This document shows, one piece after another, positions 42,141 to 50,522 of a stretch of 64,000 bases of DNA. The first letter of the stretch is position 1; each line of letters opens with the position of its first letter. The notes beneath the pieces are model-generated. The model saw nothing but the letters and a program-made list of their open reading frames with translations. It was not told the DNA's origin and searched no databases. This stretch comes from Aldehydirespirator sp965204415 (GTDB taxonomy: Bacteria > Actinomycetota > Acidimicrobiia > Acidimicrobiales > Aldehydirespiratoraceae). Made by a program: the position numbers and the translations under genes. The stretch covers positions 1,488,001 through 1,552,000 of the forward strand of contig CBDBEL010000004.1 in NCBI GenBank assembly GCA_965204415.1. Reading direction: 5' to 3'.

Positions 42141-43268
42141 CTAGCGGGGCAGACGGCGGTAGGTGGCTGCCCGCCAAGCCCACTCGGCAGGGCCGTAGCG
42201 GTGCTTCGCCAACCACGCTTGCGACCACCACATCTGCAGCCCCCAGACGCCGAGCACGAACACCACCAGCAGGCTGCGGCTCAGGTCGCCGGGATCGAAC
42301 AGCCCGCGCAGGACGGCGATGCCGAGGATTGTCTGGGTGAGATAGTTGGTGAGCGCCATGCGGCCCACCGCCCGGATCCGCTCATTGAACGGCCGCTCCG
42401 AAGTCCTGCGATGCCACAGGCTGATGAGGGCTGCGTAGCCGAAGACGACGGGAATGGTGGCGATCGTGTTGGGGATGGTCCCGATCAGGGCGACACCGGT
42501 CCCGAAGTCGTTGAGGACCACGAGTCCGAAGCCGGCCGCACTGAGGGGAAGACCGAGCCCGAGCCCCCATAGCGCTGATCTCACGTAGGACTCGTTGGAC
42601 CTGCGGCCGGTGAGGAACCCCGACCTGTAGGCGCCCACGCCGATCAACATCATCCCCAGCCCGCGGAAGAAGAAGTCAGCGATGAACCACAGGCCCACGG
42701 CGTTGGACATGTCCCCTGCGACGCCCCAGTACTCGCCCAACCCCTGCCCGTCGGCGTCGATGGTCGTCTGCACCACGGCGGCCGCGATCGATGGCACGAC
42801 GACGGCGACCGCTCCGAGCGAGAACAGCAGCCGGACCGGCAGGTTGCGCATCGCAATCAGCACCGGCGAGCACGCCGCATAGACGATCAATATGTCGCCG
42901 TCCCACAGCGCGGCATGGGCGAACCCGATCAGCAGCAGCAGGAAGTTGCGCCACAGGCTGAGGAGCCCGGCGCGACGGCCCTTGGCTGCGGCCCGGTCGG
43001 CGAACAGCACGATGCCGGCGCCGAAGAGCATCGAGAAGAGCCCCATGAACTTCTGATCGAAGAAGACCTCGCCGAAGCCGCCGATGAACCAGTCGAGCCA
43101 GGTCTGGGGGCTGGAGGCGTCGATGTTGAAGTAGGCGCCCGTGCCGAGCCCGTACGACACGGCGTTCATGGTCAGGATGCCGAGGACAGCGACGCCCCGG
43201 ATCGTGTCGAGGCTGGTGATCCTCTCCGAGCCCGGGGTCGGCCTCGCGGTGCTAGTCGTTTCCGGCAT
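42141..43268 (-). CDS. DUF418 family membrane protein
   Basis: A 375-residue membrane protein with about nine helices. It starts RITSLDTIRGVAVLGILTMN, the usual DUF418 start, and has FDQKFMGLFSMLFGAG, LWRNFLLLLIGFAHAALW, YFLRGLGMM-type segments and the C-terminal GRMALTNYLTQTILGI and GPAEWAWR of the family. Members resemble acyltransferase-3-like proteins; no substrate is known. ATG at 43268 lies 15 bp downstream of the mazF stop, so it may be read with mazEF. Confidence 0.85.
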   Translation of the reverse strand: MPETTSTARPTPGSERITSLDTIRGVAVLGILTMNAVSYGLGTGAYFNIDASSPQTWLDWFIGGFGEVFFDQKFMGLFSMLFGAGIVLFADRAAAKGRRAGLLSLWRNFLLLLIGFAHAALWDGDILIVYAACSPVLIAMRNLPVRLLFSLGAVAVVVPSIAAAVVQTTIDADGQGLGEYWGVAGDMSNAVGLWFIADFFFRGLGMMLIGVGAYRSGFLTGRRSNESYVRSALWGLGLGLPLSAAGFGLVVLNDFGTGVALIGTIPNTIATIPVVFGYAALISLWHRRTSERPFNERIRAVGRMALTNYLTQTILGIAVLRGLFDPGDLSRSLLVVFVLGVWGLQMWWSQAWLAKHRYGPAEWAWRAATYRRLPR

Positions 43269-43282
43269 GAAGGTCGCGGCGC

Positions 43283-43630
43283 TCAGAGGTCCAGATGCAA
43301 CCGCAGCGCGTCGTCGACACGCGCCATGAGATCGACAGGCACTAGGCCGACCAAGCTCCCGACACGCTGCACATCGGCCGCTCTGACTTGCTCGGCCTGT
43401 GCCTTGGAGTCCACGGTGAGCCCGGTCTCGTCCGCGGCCAGCAGGACTTGAAACGGGTGGATCACCTCGGTGTTGGGTGTCAGTGGAACCACGGCCACTA
43501 CCCCGTGGCCCAGCAGTGCTGTGATCGTGTTGGCACCGTCGTTGCTCACGATGACAGCCGGGCGAGTTCGGGCAGCCTCAGCGCCTACAACTGGATCAAA
43601 GTCGACGAAGCGGATCTCCCCCCTTCGCAT
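43283..43630 (-). CDS. mazF: MazF/PemK family mRNA interferase toxin
   Basis: A 115-residue MazF-like toxin that cleaves mRNA at short sites. It has MRRGEIRFVDFDPVVGAEA, RPAVIVSNDGAN, VVAVVPLTPNT and QAEQVRAADVQRVG, the usual order. Start ATG 43630 touches the antitoxin stop. It is encoded downstream of the antitoxin in a two-gene module. Confidence 0.88.
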   Translation of the reverse strand: MRRGEIRFVDFDPVVGAEAARTRPAVIVSNDGANTITALLGHGVVAVVPLTPNTEVIHPFQVLLAADETGLTVDSKAQAEQVRAADVQRVGSLVGLVPVDLMARVDDALRLHLDL

Positions 43631-43896
43631 CAGTCCTTGCCCAGACCGTCACCGACGACCGGGTCCCAAACCTTGTCCTCGCCCAGACCGTCACCGACGA
43701 CTGCGTCCCAAACCTTGTCCTCGCCCTCGTGGATCCATTCGGCGAAGGCTTGCGCGTAGTGCTGTGACAACTCGGAGGCCCTAAGAAGTCGTATCGCCCT
43801 GTGCAGAGCGCCCGACCGGGAAGTGATGCCGTGGGACCGCGCATAATCGTCCAGAAACTCGACGTCGCTCTCAGGAATACTCACGCTGACCTTCAT
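43630..43896 (-). CDS. Ribbon-helix-helix antitoxin with duplicated C-terminal segment
   Basis: An 88-residue antitoxin to the MazF-like toxin. Residues 1-45 are a ribbon-helix-helix DNA-binding domain (MKVSVSIPESDVEFLDDYAR, SGALHRAIRLLR). The C-terminal toxin-binding part has a 14-residue tandem duplication, EDKVWDAVVGDGLG then EDKVWDPVVGDGLG, from a 42-bp DNA repeat. Starts at ATG 43896 after a TAGCAT box that overlaps an operator palindrome. Confidence 0.85.
   Translation of the reverse strand: MKVSVSIPESDVEFLDDYARSHGITSRSGALHRAIRLLRASELSQHYAQAFAEWIHEGEDKVWDAVVGDGLGEDKVWDPVVGDGLGKD
43639..43722. repeat. 42-bp tandem duplication inside the antitoxin gene
   Basis: GCCCAGACCGTCACCGACGA starts both units (43639-43680 and 43681-43722); they differ at three positions. 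The repeat is in frame and doubles a 14-residue toxin-binding segment. Confidence 0.88.
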
Positions 43897-43900
43897 GACG

Positions 43901-43934
43901 TCAATGCTACCAGAGTAGCAATCTCAATGCTACC
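43901..43934 (-). promoter_or_regulatory. mazEF-type promoter and operator
   Basis: TGCTAC-CAGA-GTAGCA (43905-43920) is a perfect palindrome overlapping the minus-strand -10 box TAGCAT (43904-43909), 7 nt before the antitoxin ATG. TCAATGCTACC occurs twice (43901-43911, 43924-43934). This fits autorepression by the ribbon-helix-helix antitoxin. Confidence 0.65.
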
Positions 43935-44029
43935 GCCTCCCTTTGACCAGCGGGGGGTCGGGCGTCGAGAATCCAACTTCCCGTCTATCGTGGGCACCCG
44001 TACCAGCACTACCGCGCCGGGAGACGCCG

Positions 44030-44902
44030 ATGACTGTGCCGACATACCAGCTTCACCACCTGTGCATCTTCGAGAAGCAGCCCCGCGACGCCATGTGGAA
44101 CTGGCTGCGCTGGTACCACGCCATACCCGCCTACTACTGGGAGGGTGTCGCTGACCTGCACCACACCGATGAAGGGGGCGTGGACTACACGTTCCTGGCC
44201 TGCGGCGCTCCCTTCCAGATGCAGCTCGAGGCGCCGCCGTACCAGTTCGAGTACGAGCGCAGGTGGTTCGCCGAGCACGACTCGGGCATCAACCACATCT
44301 GCTGGATCGTGCCCAGCGCCTACGACACCGTCGACCACCTCCAGTCCAACGGCGCCACCGTGGCAATGCCCTACGAGGAGTTCGGCGACACCTACCACGG
44401 CTTCGTGGCCATCGACCCCGAGGGCCGCTGGGTGGAGATCATGTCGTACCCGAGCGAGTTCAAGACCCCCGACGTGGAGTTCCGCCCGGTGGGGCATCCC
44501 GGCCTGCAGACCCTGGGCGTGGTGCAGCTGTGCCGTGACCTCGACAGCCAGGTCGAGTGGTACACCGACGTGCTGGGCCAGCGGATCATCCTCGATGCCC
44601 GCAGCGGCAACGACGGCCTCGTGTACCTGGCCGACCACACCTACGACGGCCGCCAGTGCGTGAACGTGCTGGCCACCCCCAGCACCGAGGCCGAGCACGC
44701 CCAGATGGAGCGCCACGGGCCGGTGATCTCCACCGTGCTGTATCAGGCCGGCGATGTGGACGGGGCCTGGCGCGACGCCATAGCCGCCGGCTTCGGCGAG
44801 GTGGCCGCCCCGGCACACGACGACCGCATCGGCGCCCGCACCGGTTACCTGCGCGAGCCCAGCGGCAACCTGGTGCAGGTACGAGAGCGACTGGCTGCCT
44901 GA
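44030..44902 (+). CDS. VOC family protein, two-domain
   Basis: A 290-residue protein with two glyoxalase/dioxygenase (VOC) modules: residues 5-145 (YQLHHLCIFEKQPRDAM, HDSGINHICWIVPSAYDTV, DPEGRWVEIMSYP) and residues 155-288 (LQTLGVVQLCRDLDSQVEWY, REPSGNLVQVRERL). Such pairs are extradiol dioxygenases or lyases with one metal site. ATG at 44030 has GGGAG upstream. It is followed with a 1-bp gap by another VOC gene. Confidence 0.8.
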   Translation: MTVPTYQLHHLCIFEKQPRDAMWNWLRWYHAIPAYYWEGVADLHHTDEGGVDYTFLACGAPFQMQLEAPPYQFEYERRWFAEHDSGINHICWIVPSAYDTVDHLQSNGATVAMPYEEFGDTYHGFVAIDPEGRWVEIMSYPSEFKTPDVEFRPVGHPGLQTLGVVQLCRDLDSQVEWYTDVLGQRIILDARSGNDGLVYLADHTYDGRQCVNVLATPSTEAEHAQMERHGPVISTVLYQAGDVDGAWRDAIAAGFGEVAAPAHDDRIGARTGYLREPSGNLVQVRERLAA

Positions 44903-44903
44903 C

Positions 44904-45386
44904 TTGAAGATCAGAGGGATCCACCACGCGGGGTTGGTGGTTCGCGACCTGGACGCGGCGGTCGCCTTCTACGGCGCGCTGCTCGACATGGAGATCATCG
45001 CACGGGACCGATGGCGTGACCCCTCCCCCGACGCCGACAGCGCGGTGGGACTGGTCGGATCCTCCGCCGACGGTGTGATGATGCGGGGATCGAGCAGCTA
45101 CCTGGAGCTGTGGCAGTACCACGCCCCCGAACGGGAGGGCGACGATCCAGCCGATCGGGGTGCCCACGAGCTGGGGTTGCGCCACCTAGCCATGGAGGTG
45201 GACGACGTGGGCACCGCCCTCGACCGGGTCGTCGAGCTGGGCGGCACCCGGATGGGAGAACCGCTGGGCTACGACCACGGCGGCGAGGCGGTCTACTGCC
45301 GGGACCCCTTCGGCACCATCATCGAGTTCATGTCCATCGGCTCGTCCGGCGAATCGCTCGACGAGCTCCAGAGGCCGAGCGGATAG
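44904..45386 (+). CDS. VOC family protein, single domain
   Basis: A 160-residue glyoxalase-like protein: IRGIHHAGLVVRDLDAAVAF, LRHLAMEVDDVGTALDRV and RDPFGTIIEFMSIG give the metal-site residues His, His and Glu in the usual places. TTG at 44904 follows the previous stop by 1 bp, so it is translated with the two-domain VOC protein. Its C terminus lies at the edge of a dispersed repeat copy. Confidence 0.8.
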   Translation: MKIRGIHHAGLVVRDLDAAVAFYGALLDMEIIARDRWRDPSPDADSAVGLVGSSADGVMMRGSSSYLELWQYHAPEREGDDPADRGAHELGLRHLAMEVDDVGTALDRVVELGGTRMGEPLGYDHGGEAVYCRDPFGTIIEFMSIGSSGESLDELQRPSG

Positions 45387-45470
45387 GCGAGCGAATCCGG
45401 TCCATACGGGCGAGGCCGTGGCCCGAGCGGCCCGTGAGCGCAGCGAACAAGAGCGGGAATGACACCGCCG
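45376..45470 (+). repeat. Dispersed repeat, copy A
   Basis: Full element of about 95 bp with GCGAATCCGGTCCATACGGG, then GCGAGGCCGTGGCCCGAGCG, then GGCCCGTGAGCGCAGCGAAC and AAGAGCGGGAATGACACC. It has the same parts and order as copies at 50365, 55888 and, reversed, 34465 and 59812. Confidence 0.88.
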
Positions 45471-45505
45471 CACCGCGTCCGGCTCTCACCTATCCGCGTG
45501 GCCCC

Positions 45506-46366
45506 TTAGCCCGGGTCGGTTTCCATCAGGCGCATGGGGTCGCCCATGTCGTGGTAGCCGAGGTAGCCGCCGCCCACCGACGAGGCGTCGTAGAGGGCGT
45601 AGCCCAGCAGTTCCTGGGCCCGCCGGGGCAGCCTGCGGGCCACCTCGGGCGGGGTGTTGGTGTAGCTGTTCTCCACCGGCCGCAGCCAGCCGCAGCAGTA
45701 GCCGGTGGACAGTGCCCGCCGCCAGCGGTCACGGGTGCGGTTGGCCCCGCCGGCGTGCAGGGTGTCGCCCCGGAAGAACAGCACCGAGCCGGCCGGCAGT
45801 GAGCAGGCGGCCACCTCTTCAGGAGCGGGCCGGCGACCGGGCTCCCAGCGGTGGCTGCCGAGCGCCACGAGCGTGCCCCCCATCTCGGGTGTGATGTCGA
45901 CCAGGGCGGCGATGCTGTTGACGATCATCGGGGCGGCCGGGCGGGCGAAGTTCCAGGCGTCGTCATCCCGGTGGAACGGCTGGGCCGACTCCCCCGGACC
46001 GATGTCGATGACCTCGCCGTTGTTGAGGATGATGGTGGGGCTTACCGGGCCCATCACCGCCTCGGCGAAACCGAGCAGGCGCTCGTCGAGCATGATCTCG
46101 GTGAAGCTGGGTGCCTTGACGCACAGCGCGTGGAGCCGCCGGGTTCGCCTCCCCAGGAACTCGTCGGAGGTGTCGGAGCCCGAGTCGGTGCCCCGGTGGG
46201 CACCGAGCCAGGGGTCGAGTTCGGCGTTGAACCGCCCCAGCAGGTCGCGCGAGAGCCAGCCGTCGACGATCACACCCCCGTCGCGCTCGTTGGCCTCGAC
46301 GATGTCGTCCACCGTGCAGTCCGTAGGCAGCCGCTTCACCTCGGCATTGCTGATGCGGGTCGCCAT
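45506..46366 (-). CDS. Phytanoyl-CoA dioxygenase family protein
   Basis: A 286-residue Fe(II)/2-oxoglutarate oxygenase of the PhyH family: the HxD motif is in PFHRDDDAWNFARP, the far His is in GDTLHAGGANRTRDRWRRAL, and LVDITPEMGGTLVALGSH is typical. ATG at 46366 is chosen over the open frame to 46405. The substrate is unknown. It is divergent from the Ldh-type dehydrogenase gene. Confidence 0.83.
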   Translation of the reverse strand: MATRISNAEVKRLPTDCTVDDIVEANERDGGVIVDGWLSRDLLGRFNAELDPWLGAHRGTDSGSDTSDEFLGRRTRRLHALCVKAPSFTEIMLDERLLGFAEAVMGPVSPTIILNNGEVIDIGPGESAQPFHRDDDAWNFARPAAPMIVNSIAALVDITPEMGGTLVALGSHRWEPGRRPAPEEVAACSLPAGSVLFFRGDTLHAGGANRTRDRWRRALSTGYCCGWLRPVENSYTNTPPEVARRLPRRAQELLGYALYDASSVGGGYLGYHDMGDPMRLMETDPG

Positions 46367-46416
46367 GGGAGAGAGTCTTGCAGTAGTCAGTCCCACCGCG
46401 ACCAAGGGGAGCCACT

Positions 46417-47559
46417 ATGAACCAGCCCGATCCCGTCAAGGGCGGCGCGACGCTGCGGGAGGACCCCGACTTTCTGGAGCACTGCTACCGGCGGGTCCTG
46501 GGCGAGCTGGGCTTCTCCGCCGAGCACGCTGCGGTGGTTGCCAGCTGCGTGTCCGACGGGGACCGCAACGGCAAGCTCACCCAGGGCATGGGCGTGTTCG
46601 AGATCCCGGTGCTGATGGCCCGCACCGGCACCATGGACGTGAACGCCGTACCGGAGGTGGTTGACGAGGGACCGACCTGGCTGGTGATCGACGCCCGGCG
46701 ATCCTCGGGCCAGTGGGCGATCACGATGGCGACCGAAGCGGCCATCGCCAAAGCCCGCGACCACGCCATCGCCATCGCCTTCGTGCGGGACTTCAACGAC
46801 GCAGGCGCTTTCGGCACTTACGTCCGGATGGCGGCCCGCGAAGGAATGATGGCCATGGCCACCAACAACAGCCTGCCGCTGGTGTCGCCCTGGGGCGGGA
46901 TGGAGAACGTCCTGTCGGGGGCGCCGTTCGCGGCCGCGGCCCCGGGCGGCAAGCATCCGCCCATCACCTGCGACATCCAGGCCATCGAGGTCCACGACGG
47001 CAACCTCAGCGAGGCCTACTTCCAGGGCAAGCGGCTCCCGGGGCCCTTTCTGGTGGATCCAGGCACGGGCGAGCTCACCGACGACCCGGCCCCCTACTTC
47101 AAGCAGATGGAGGAGTACGGCCGGATATCGGACTGCGAGGCGCCGTCAGTGTTCGGCACACCCCGGCTGTACGCCTTCAACCTGTTCACCGAGATGCTGG
47201 CCGGGCTCATCAACCCCGGCGCCCGGTTGAGCCCCGAGATCGCGGGGCCTCCGTCGTACTGGCTGGAGCCCCGCGAAGAGGCCCTCACCGGCGGAGCCTG
47301 CGTGATCGTTATCGACCCGTCGCACTGGATGCCCGCCGGCGAGGCCGGCCGCAAGTCGGACCGCCTGGTCGAGGCGGTGAAGGGCGCCAAACGGCGCCCC
47401 GGAGTGGACGAGATCTTCCTGCCCGGCGAGCGGGGCTGGCGGGCCATGACCTCGACTGAGCCGGTCGAGATCCTCCCCGCCCACTGGGACTCGTTCGTCC
47501 AGATCGTCGAGAGCGTCGACCTCGACATCGACACCCTCCGAGCCGAGTTCTCCGGCTAG
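46417..47559 (+). CDS. Ldh family NAD(P)-dependent oxidoreductase (malate/lactate dehydrogenase type)
   Basis: A 380-residue member of the malate/L-lactate dehydrogenase (Ldh_2) family, distinct from Rossmann-type enzymes. Conserved blocks are VVASCVSDGDRNGKLTQGM, RRSSGQWAITMATEAAIAKA, NDAGAFGTYVRMAAREGMM, AMATNNSLPLVSPWGG and FLPGERGWR. It reduces or oxidises a 2-hydroxy/2-oxo acid in the cytosol. A PhyH-type oxygenase gene is divergent beside it. Confidence 0.87.
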   Translation: MNQPDPVKGGATLREDPDFLEHCYRRVLGELGFSAEHAAVVASCVSDGDRNGKLTQGMGVFEIPVLMARTGTMDVNAVPEVVDEGPTWLVIDARRSSGQWAITMATEAAIAKARDHAIAIAFVRDFNDAGAFGTYVRMAAREGMMAMATNNSLPLVSPWGGMENVLSGAPFAAAAPGGKHPPITCDIQAIEVHDGNLSEAYFQGKRLPGPFLVDPGTGELTDDPAPYFKQMEEYGRISDCEAPSVFGTPRLYAFNLFTEMLAGLINPGARLSPEIAGPPSYWLEPREEALTGGACVIVIDPSHWMPAGEAGRKSDRLVEAVKGAKRRPGVDEIFLPGERGWRAMTSTEPVEILPAHWDSFVQIVESVDLDIDTLRAEFSG

Positions 47560-47585
47560 CACCACCGACAATCACGCCCCCGGCA

Positions 47586-47591
47586 TACGGT
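47586..47591 (+). promoter_or_regulatory. Leaderless -10 box TACGGT of the HipA-like gene
   Basis: TACGGT then GAGCCCC then ATG at 47599. The same arrangement (TACGGT-GAAGCCC-ATG) precedes the next gene. Confidence 0.55.
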
Positions 47592-47598
47592 GAGCCCC

Positions 47599-48537
47599 AT
47601 GTCCGCGAGTGTCCAACAAGCCGAGACACAGACATACGAAGATGTCGATGTCACGGACTGGGCGGTCGTCGGTGACGAGGTACTCGGAACGAAGCCAAAG
47701 CGCTGGCTGAGGCACCCCGAGACGGGCGAGCACTGGCTTATGAAGGATGCCACCTACAGCCAGGGGAGTGACGGCGCACGCTATAGGAAGGGCGACGACT
47801 GGTCAGAACGCGTCGCCAACGGCCTGGCTGCTCGGCTCGGCCTGCCTGCTGCCCGCACCGAACTGGCCGCCTCCCGAACGGGTGAAGAACCCAAACTGGG
47901 CGTGATCAGCAGGTCAGTGCTCGCCGCGTCCCAGGGCGACAGCGTCAGGGCGGTGCTGATCCCGGGCAACCAGCTTCTTGCCGAGCCTGTCACAGGCCGG
48001 GACCGTAGTGCCTACACACCTGCAACCATCCGCCAGGCGCTGGAGGAGGTTCACGCACCCAACGGGGTTGACGCTGATCTGACGGCCTGGGAGGTGTTCA
48101 CCGGCTACCTGGTCTTGGATGCTGTAGTGGGGAACACAGATCGGCACGAGGAAAACTGGGCGGTGCTGGATCGAGCGGGGCGTCGCTCCCTCGCCCCGAC
48201 CTTCGACCACGCGTCGTGCCTGGGGTTCCAGCTACCAGACGAGCAGCGACGGGATCGCTTGGAGACGCGCGACTACCGCTACACCCCGGAGGCGTACGCG
48301 GACCGCGCCAAGACGCACTTCGCGGGAAAGCCGCACCCAGTCGCCGTCGCTAGGCAGGCCATCGAGATGCCGGGGACATACCCCCACAGTCTTTGGATGG
48401 ACCGTTGCAGGGAGATCGATAGACTTGTCGAGCCCATATGGCTGATCCCTGAGGATCGGATGTCGCTTCCGGCGCGAGAGTTCGCCGAGCGTGTCCTGCG
48501 ACGGAATTGCCAGCGGCTGCTCGACCGCCACGACTAG
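47599..48537 (+). CDS. HipA-like kinase domain protein
   Basis: About 312 residues with the HipA C-terminal kinase core. RVANGLAARLGLPAARTEL is a helical region before the nucleotide site; YLVLDAVVGNTDRHEENWAV is the catalytic loop (DxxxxN), and LAPTFDHASCLGFQL is the metal-binding DHxS segment. It lacks the HipA N-terminal domain, as in split Hip systems. It is followed 35 bp later by a HIRAN-domain gene with the same leaderless promoter, so the two may form a toxin-antitoxin-like or modification unit. GTG 47590 would add three residues. Confidence 0.72.
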   Translation: MSASVQQAETQTYEDVDVTDWAVVGDEVLGTKPKRWLRHPETGEHWLMKDATYSQGSDGARYRKGDDWSERVANGLAARLGLPAARTELAASRTGEEPKLGVISRSVLAASQGDSVRAVLIPGNQLLAEPVTGRDRSAYTPATIRQALEEVHAPNGVDADLTAWEVFTGYLVLDAVVGNTDRHEENWAVLDRAGRRSLAPTFDHASCLGFQLPDEQRRDRLETRDYRYTPEAYADRAKTHFAGKPHPVAVARQAIEMPGTYPHSLWMDRCREIDRLVEPIWLIPEDRMSLPAREFAERVLRRNCQRLLDRHD

Positions 48538-48572
48538 TGTCGGTGTCACACTCCCTGCCTACGGTGAAGCCC

Positions 48573-49325
48573 ATGTCCGAGAACGGCGAGCGTCGCCTCT
48601 ATGCGACTTGGCGCAACCCCGATGGCCTGATCCGGCCTGTGGGCGTTTTGACCCGCCAGACCGGGCTCGGCGGGGAGTCGTACCGCTTCGTGTACCTAAA
48701 GGCGGCCGAGGGGTTCGACGACTTCCACGGCATCCCTGGACTCGACGACCTGCACGGCGTCTATGAGAGCGACCGCCTGTTCGCGGTGTTCCGCAACCGG
48801 CAGATGCCGCGACGGCGGCCCGACTACCCCGACTACGTCCAGAGGCTCGGGCTCGACGTCGACACTGACCCTTTCGAGGTGCTGATCCGGAGCGAAGGAT
48901 GGCGCGCCACCGACCGCCTCGAGGTGTTCGGCCACCCGCAGCGGACGCCGGAGGGCGAACTCTCTGCACGGTTCTTCGCCCGCGGCATCCGCCACATCGA
49001 GGGCGCTATGCAGGCCGTGAACGATGTGAGGGTCGGCGATGTGCTCGAACTCGAGGACGAGCCGGGCAACCAGGTCAACTCTCGGGCCATCCTGTTGAAC
49101 ACCCGAACCGGCACACCAGTCGGCTACGTCCCCGACTGCCTGGTGGAGATGGTCCACGGATTACGCAGCTTGGATGCGGGGATCGAAGTAACGGCCGAGC
49201 ACGTCAACCCCGCCACCACACCACCGCACATGCGTCTGCTATGTCGACTGCTCGCGCCATGGCCCGACGGCTACGAGCCACTCTCCGGCCCTGAGTACCA
49301 GCCCATCAGCCAGCTGTCCACCTAG
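48573..49325 (+). CDS. HIRAN-domain protein paired with the HipA-like kinase
   Basis: A 250-residue protein. Residues 1-95 (YATWRNPDGLIRPVGVLTRQ, YRFVYLKAAEGFDDFHGIPG, YESDRLFAVFRNRQMPRRRP) resemble the N-terminal domain of HipA. Residues 110-220 are a HIRAN domain (ARFFARGIRHIEGAMQAVND, LELEDEPGNQVNSRAILL, TPVGYVPDCLVEMV), a fold seen in DNA-repair helicases and bacterial Hip-linked proteins. It starts at ATG 48573, 7 nt after TACGGT. It is the likely partner of the kinase encoded upstream. Confidence 0.72.
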   Translation: MSENGERRLYATWRNPDGLIRPVGVLTRQTGLGGESYRFVYLKAAEGFDDFHGIPGLDDLHGVYESDRLFAVFRNRQMPRRRPDYPDYVQRLGLDVDTDPFEVLIRSEGWRATDRLEVFGHPQRTPEGELSARFFARGIRHIEGAMQAVNDVRVGDVLELEDEPGNQVNSRAILLNTRTGTPVGYVPDCLVEMVHGLRSLDAGIEVTAEHVNPATTPPHMRLLCRLLAPWPDGYEPLSGPEYQPISQLST

Positions 49326-49354
49326 CTTCGACTGCCCTGGCTGAGGATCCAGCA

Positions 49355-50347
49355 ATGGAGTTCCGGTTCGATCATGTGGGCTTTCTGACCGCCGACGTGG
49401 ACTACAGCTTCGGCGTCTACCGCGCTCTGGGCTGCGAGCTGACCGAGCGGACGTACCGCCGCGGCTCCCACGACGTGGCCTACGGGGGCGCGGGGACCGA
49501 TGTGCTGCTCGAGTTCCAGGGGCCGCCCCTGCTGGCCGAGTCCGAAGAGTACCTGAGGAACCAGCCCTGGAGCATCGAGCGGGTGGCGCTGGTGTGCGAA
49601 GACGTGGAGGCGGCCTACGCCCGGCTCATGGATGCCGGGGTGCCGTCTGCCTGGGCCCCGGAGCCGTTCATCGTCGACGGTGTGACCCTGGCCGTGGCCG
49701 CGGGGGTGTGGTCGCCCGAAGGGCTCATGATCGACCTGGTCGAGCACCGCGACCTGGCCGTTCCCCGGCCGGCCCGAGGCCCCCGGGAGGAGCTGGCCCT
49801 GCACCACGTGTGCTGCGTGACCTCCGACCTAGCCCGGGCCGAGGCCTTCTGGGTCGAGCACTTCGGGCTGGTCAAGACCTACGACTTCACCGCGCCGCTT
49901 CCCGGCGGCGGCACCCAGGGCTTCGTGATGCTGAGCGACCCGTTCTTCGACGCGGCCGGCCACGAGTTCAGCCTGGAGATCATCGGCGGCGCCTTCGACA
50001 CCATCGACGGGCCGGTGTTCGAGCGCCGGGGAAGCTGCTACGACCACATCTGCTTCACCACCGGCGATGTGGCCGGCACCTGGCAGCGGGCGGTGGACCG
50101 GGGGGTGGAGCCGCTGAGCGAGCCGGCCTACTACCCCGAGTACGACAGCACCATCGCCTGGCTCTACGACGCCGACGGCACCCACATCGAGCTGATGAGC
50201 CCGGTGCCGGCCGACCTGATGGTCGACGCCCACCGCCGTGGCCGCTGCGCCAACGGCTGGGTGGACGACTGGAAGCGCAACCCGGCGGTGCTCCCCCGCC
50301 GGGGCGACACTGCCTTGCAAATGCACAGGACCGGGAGGCAACAATGA
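49355..50347 (+). CDS. VOC family protein, two-domain, dioxygenase-like
   Basis: A 330-residue two-module VOC protein: module 1 (residues 1-140, FDHVGFLTADVDYSFGVYRA, IERVALVCEDVEAAYARLM, SPEGLMIDLVEHRD) and module 2 (residues 150-300, LALHHVCCVTSDLARAEAFW, CYDHICFTTGDVAGTWQRAV, DADGTHIELMSPVP). The arrangement resembles extradiol dioxygenases or 4-hydroxyphenylpyruvate-type enzymes. It follows the HipA/HIRAN module and precedes a repeat copy. Confidence 0.8.
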   Translation: MEFRFDHVGFLTADVDYSFGVYRALGCELTERTYRRGSHDVAYGGAGTDVLLEFQGPPLLAESEEYLRNQPWSIERVALVCEDVEAAYARLMDAGVPSAWAPEPFIVDGVTLAVAAGVWSPEGLMIDLVEHRDLAVPRPARGPREELALHHVCCVTSDLARAEAFWVEHFGLVKTYDFTAPLPGGGTQGFVMLSDPFFDAAGHEFSLEIIGGAFDTIDGPVFERRGSCYDHICFTTGDVAGTWQRAVDRGVEPLSEPAYYPEYDSTIAWLYDADGTHIELMSPVPADLMVDAHRRGRCANGWVDDWKRNPAVLPRRGDTALQMHRTGRQQ

Positions 50348-50364
50348 ACGCCGACACCGCTCGA

Positions 50365-50465
50365 CCCCGAGAGGCCGAGCGGGAACGCGAGCAGGTGCCG
50401 TACATACGGGCGAGGCCGTGGCCCGAGCGGCCCGTGAGCGAAGCGAACAAGAGCGGGAAACACCA
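50365..50465 (+). repeat. Dispersed repeat, copy B
   Basis: GAGGCCGAGCGGGAACGCGAG, GTACATACGGGCGAGGCCGT, GGCCCGAGCGGCCCGTGAGC, GAAGCGAACAAGAGCGGGAA. It lies between a VOC gene and the alcohol dehydrogenase gene. Confidence 0.85.
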
Positions 50466-50522
50466 TGCCGCACCGCTAGACATCTTCAGCTACCCACGTA
50501 CCACTCAAGGAGGCCGCTGAGC

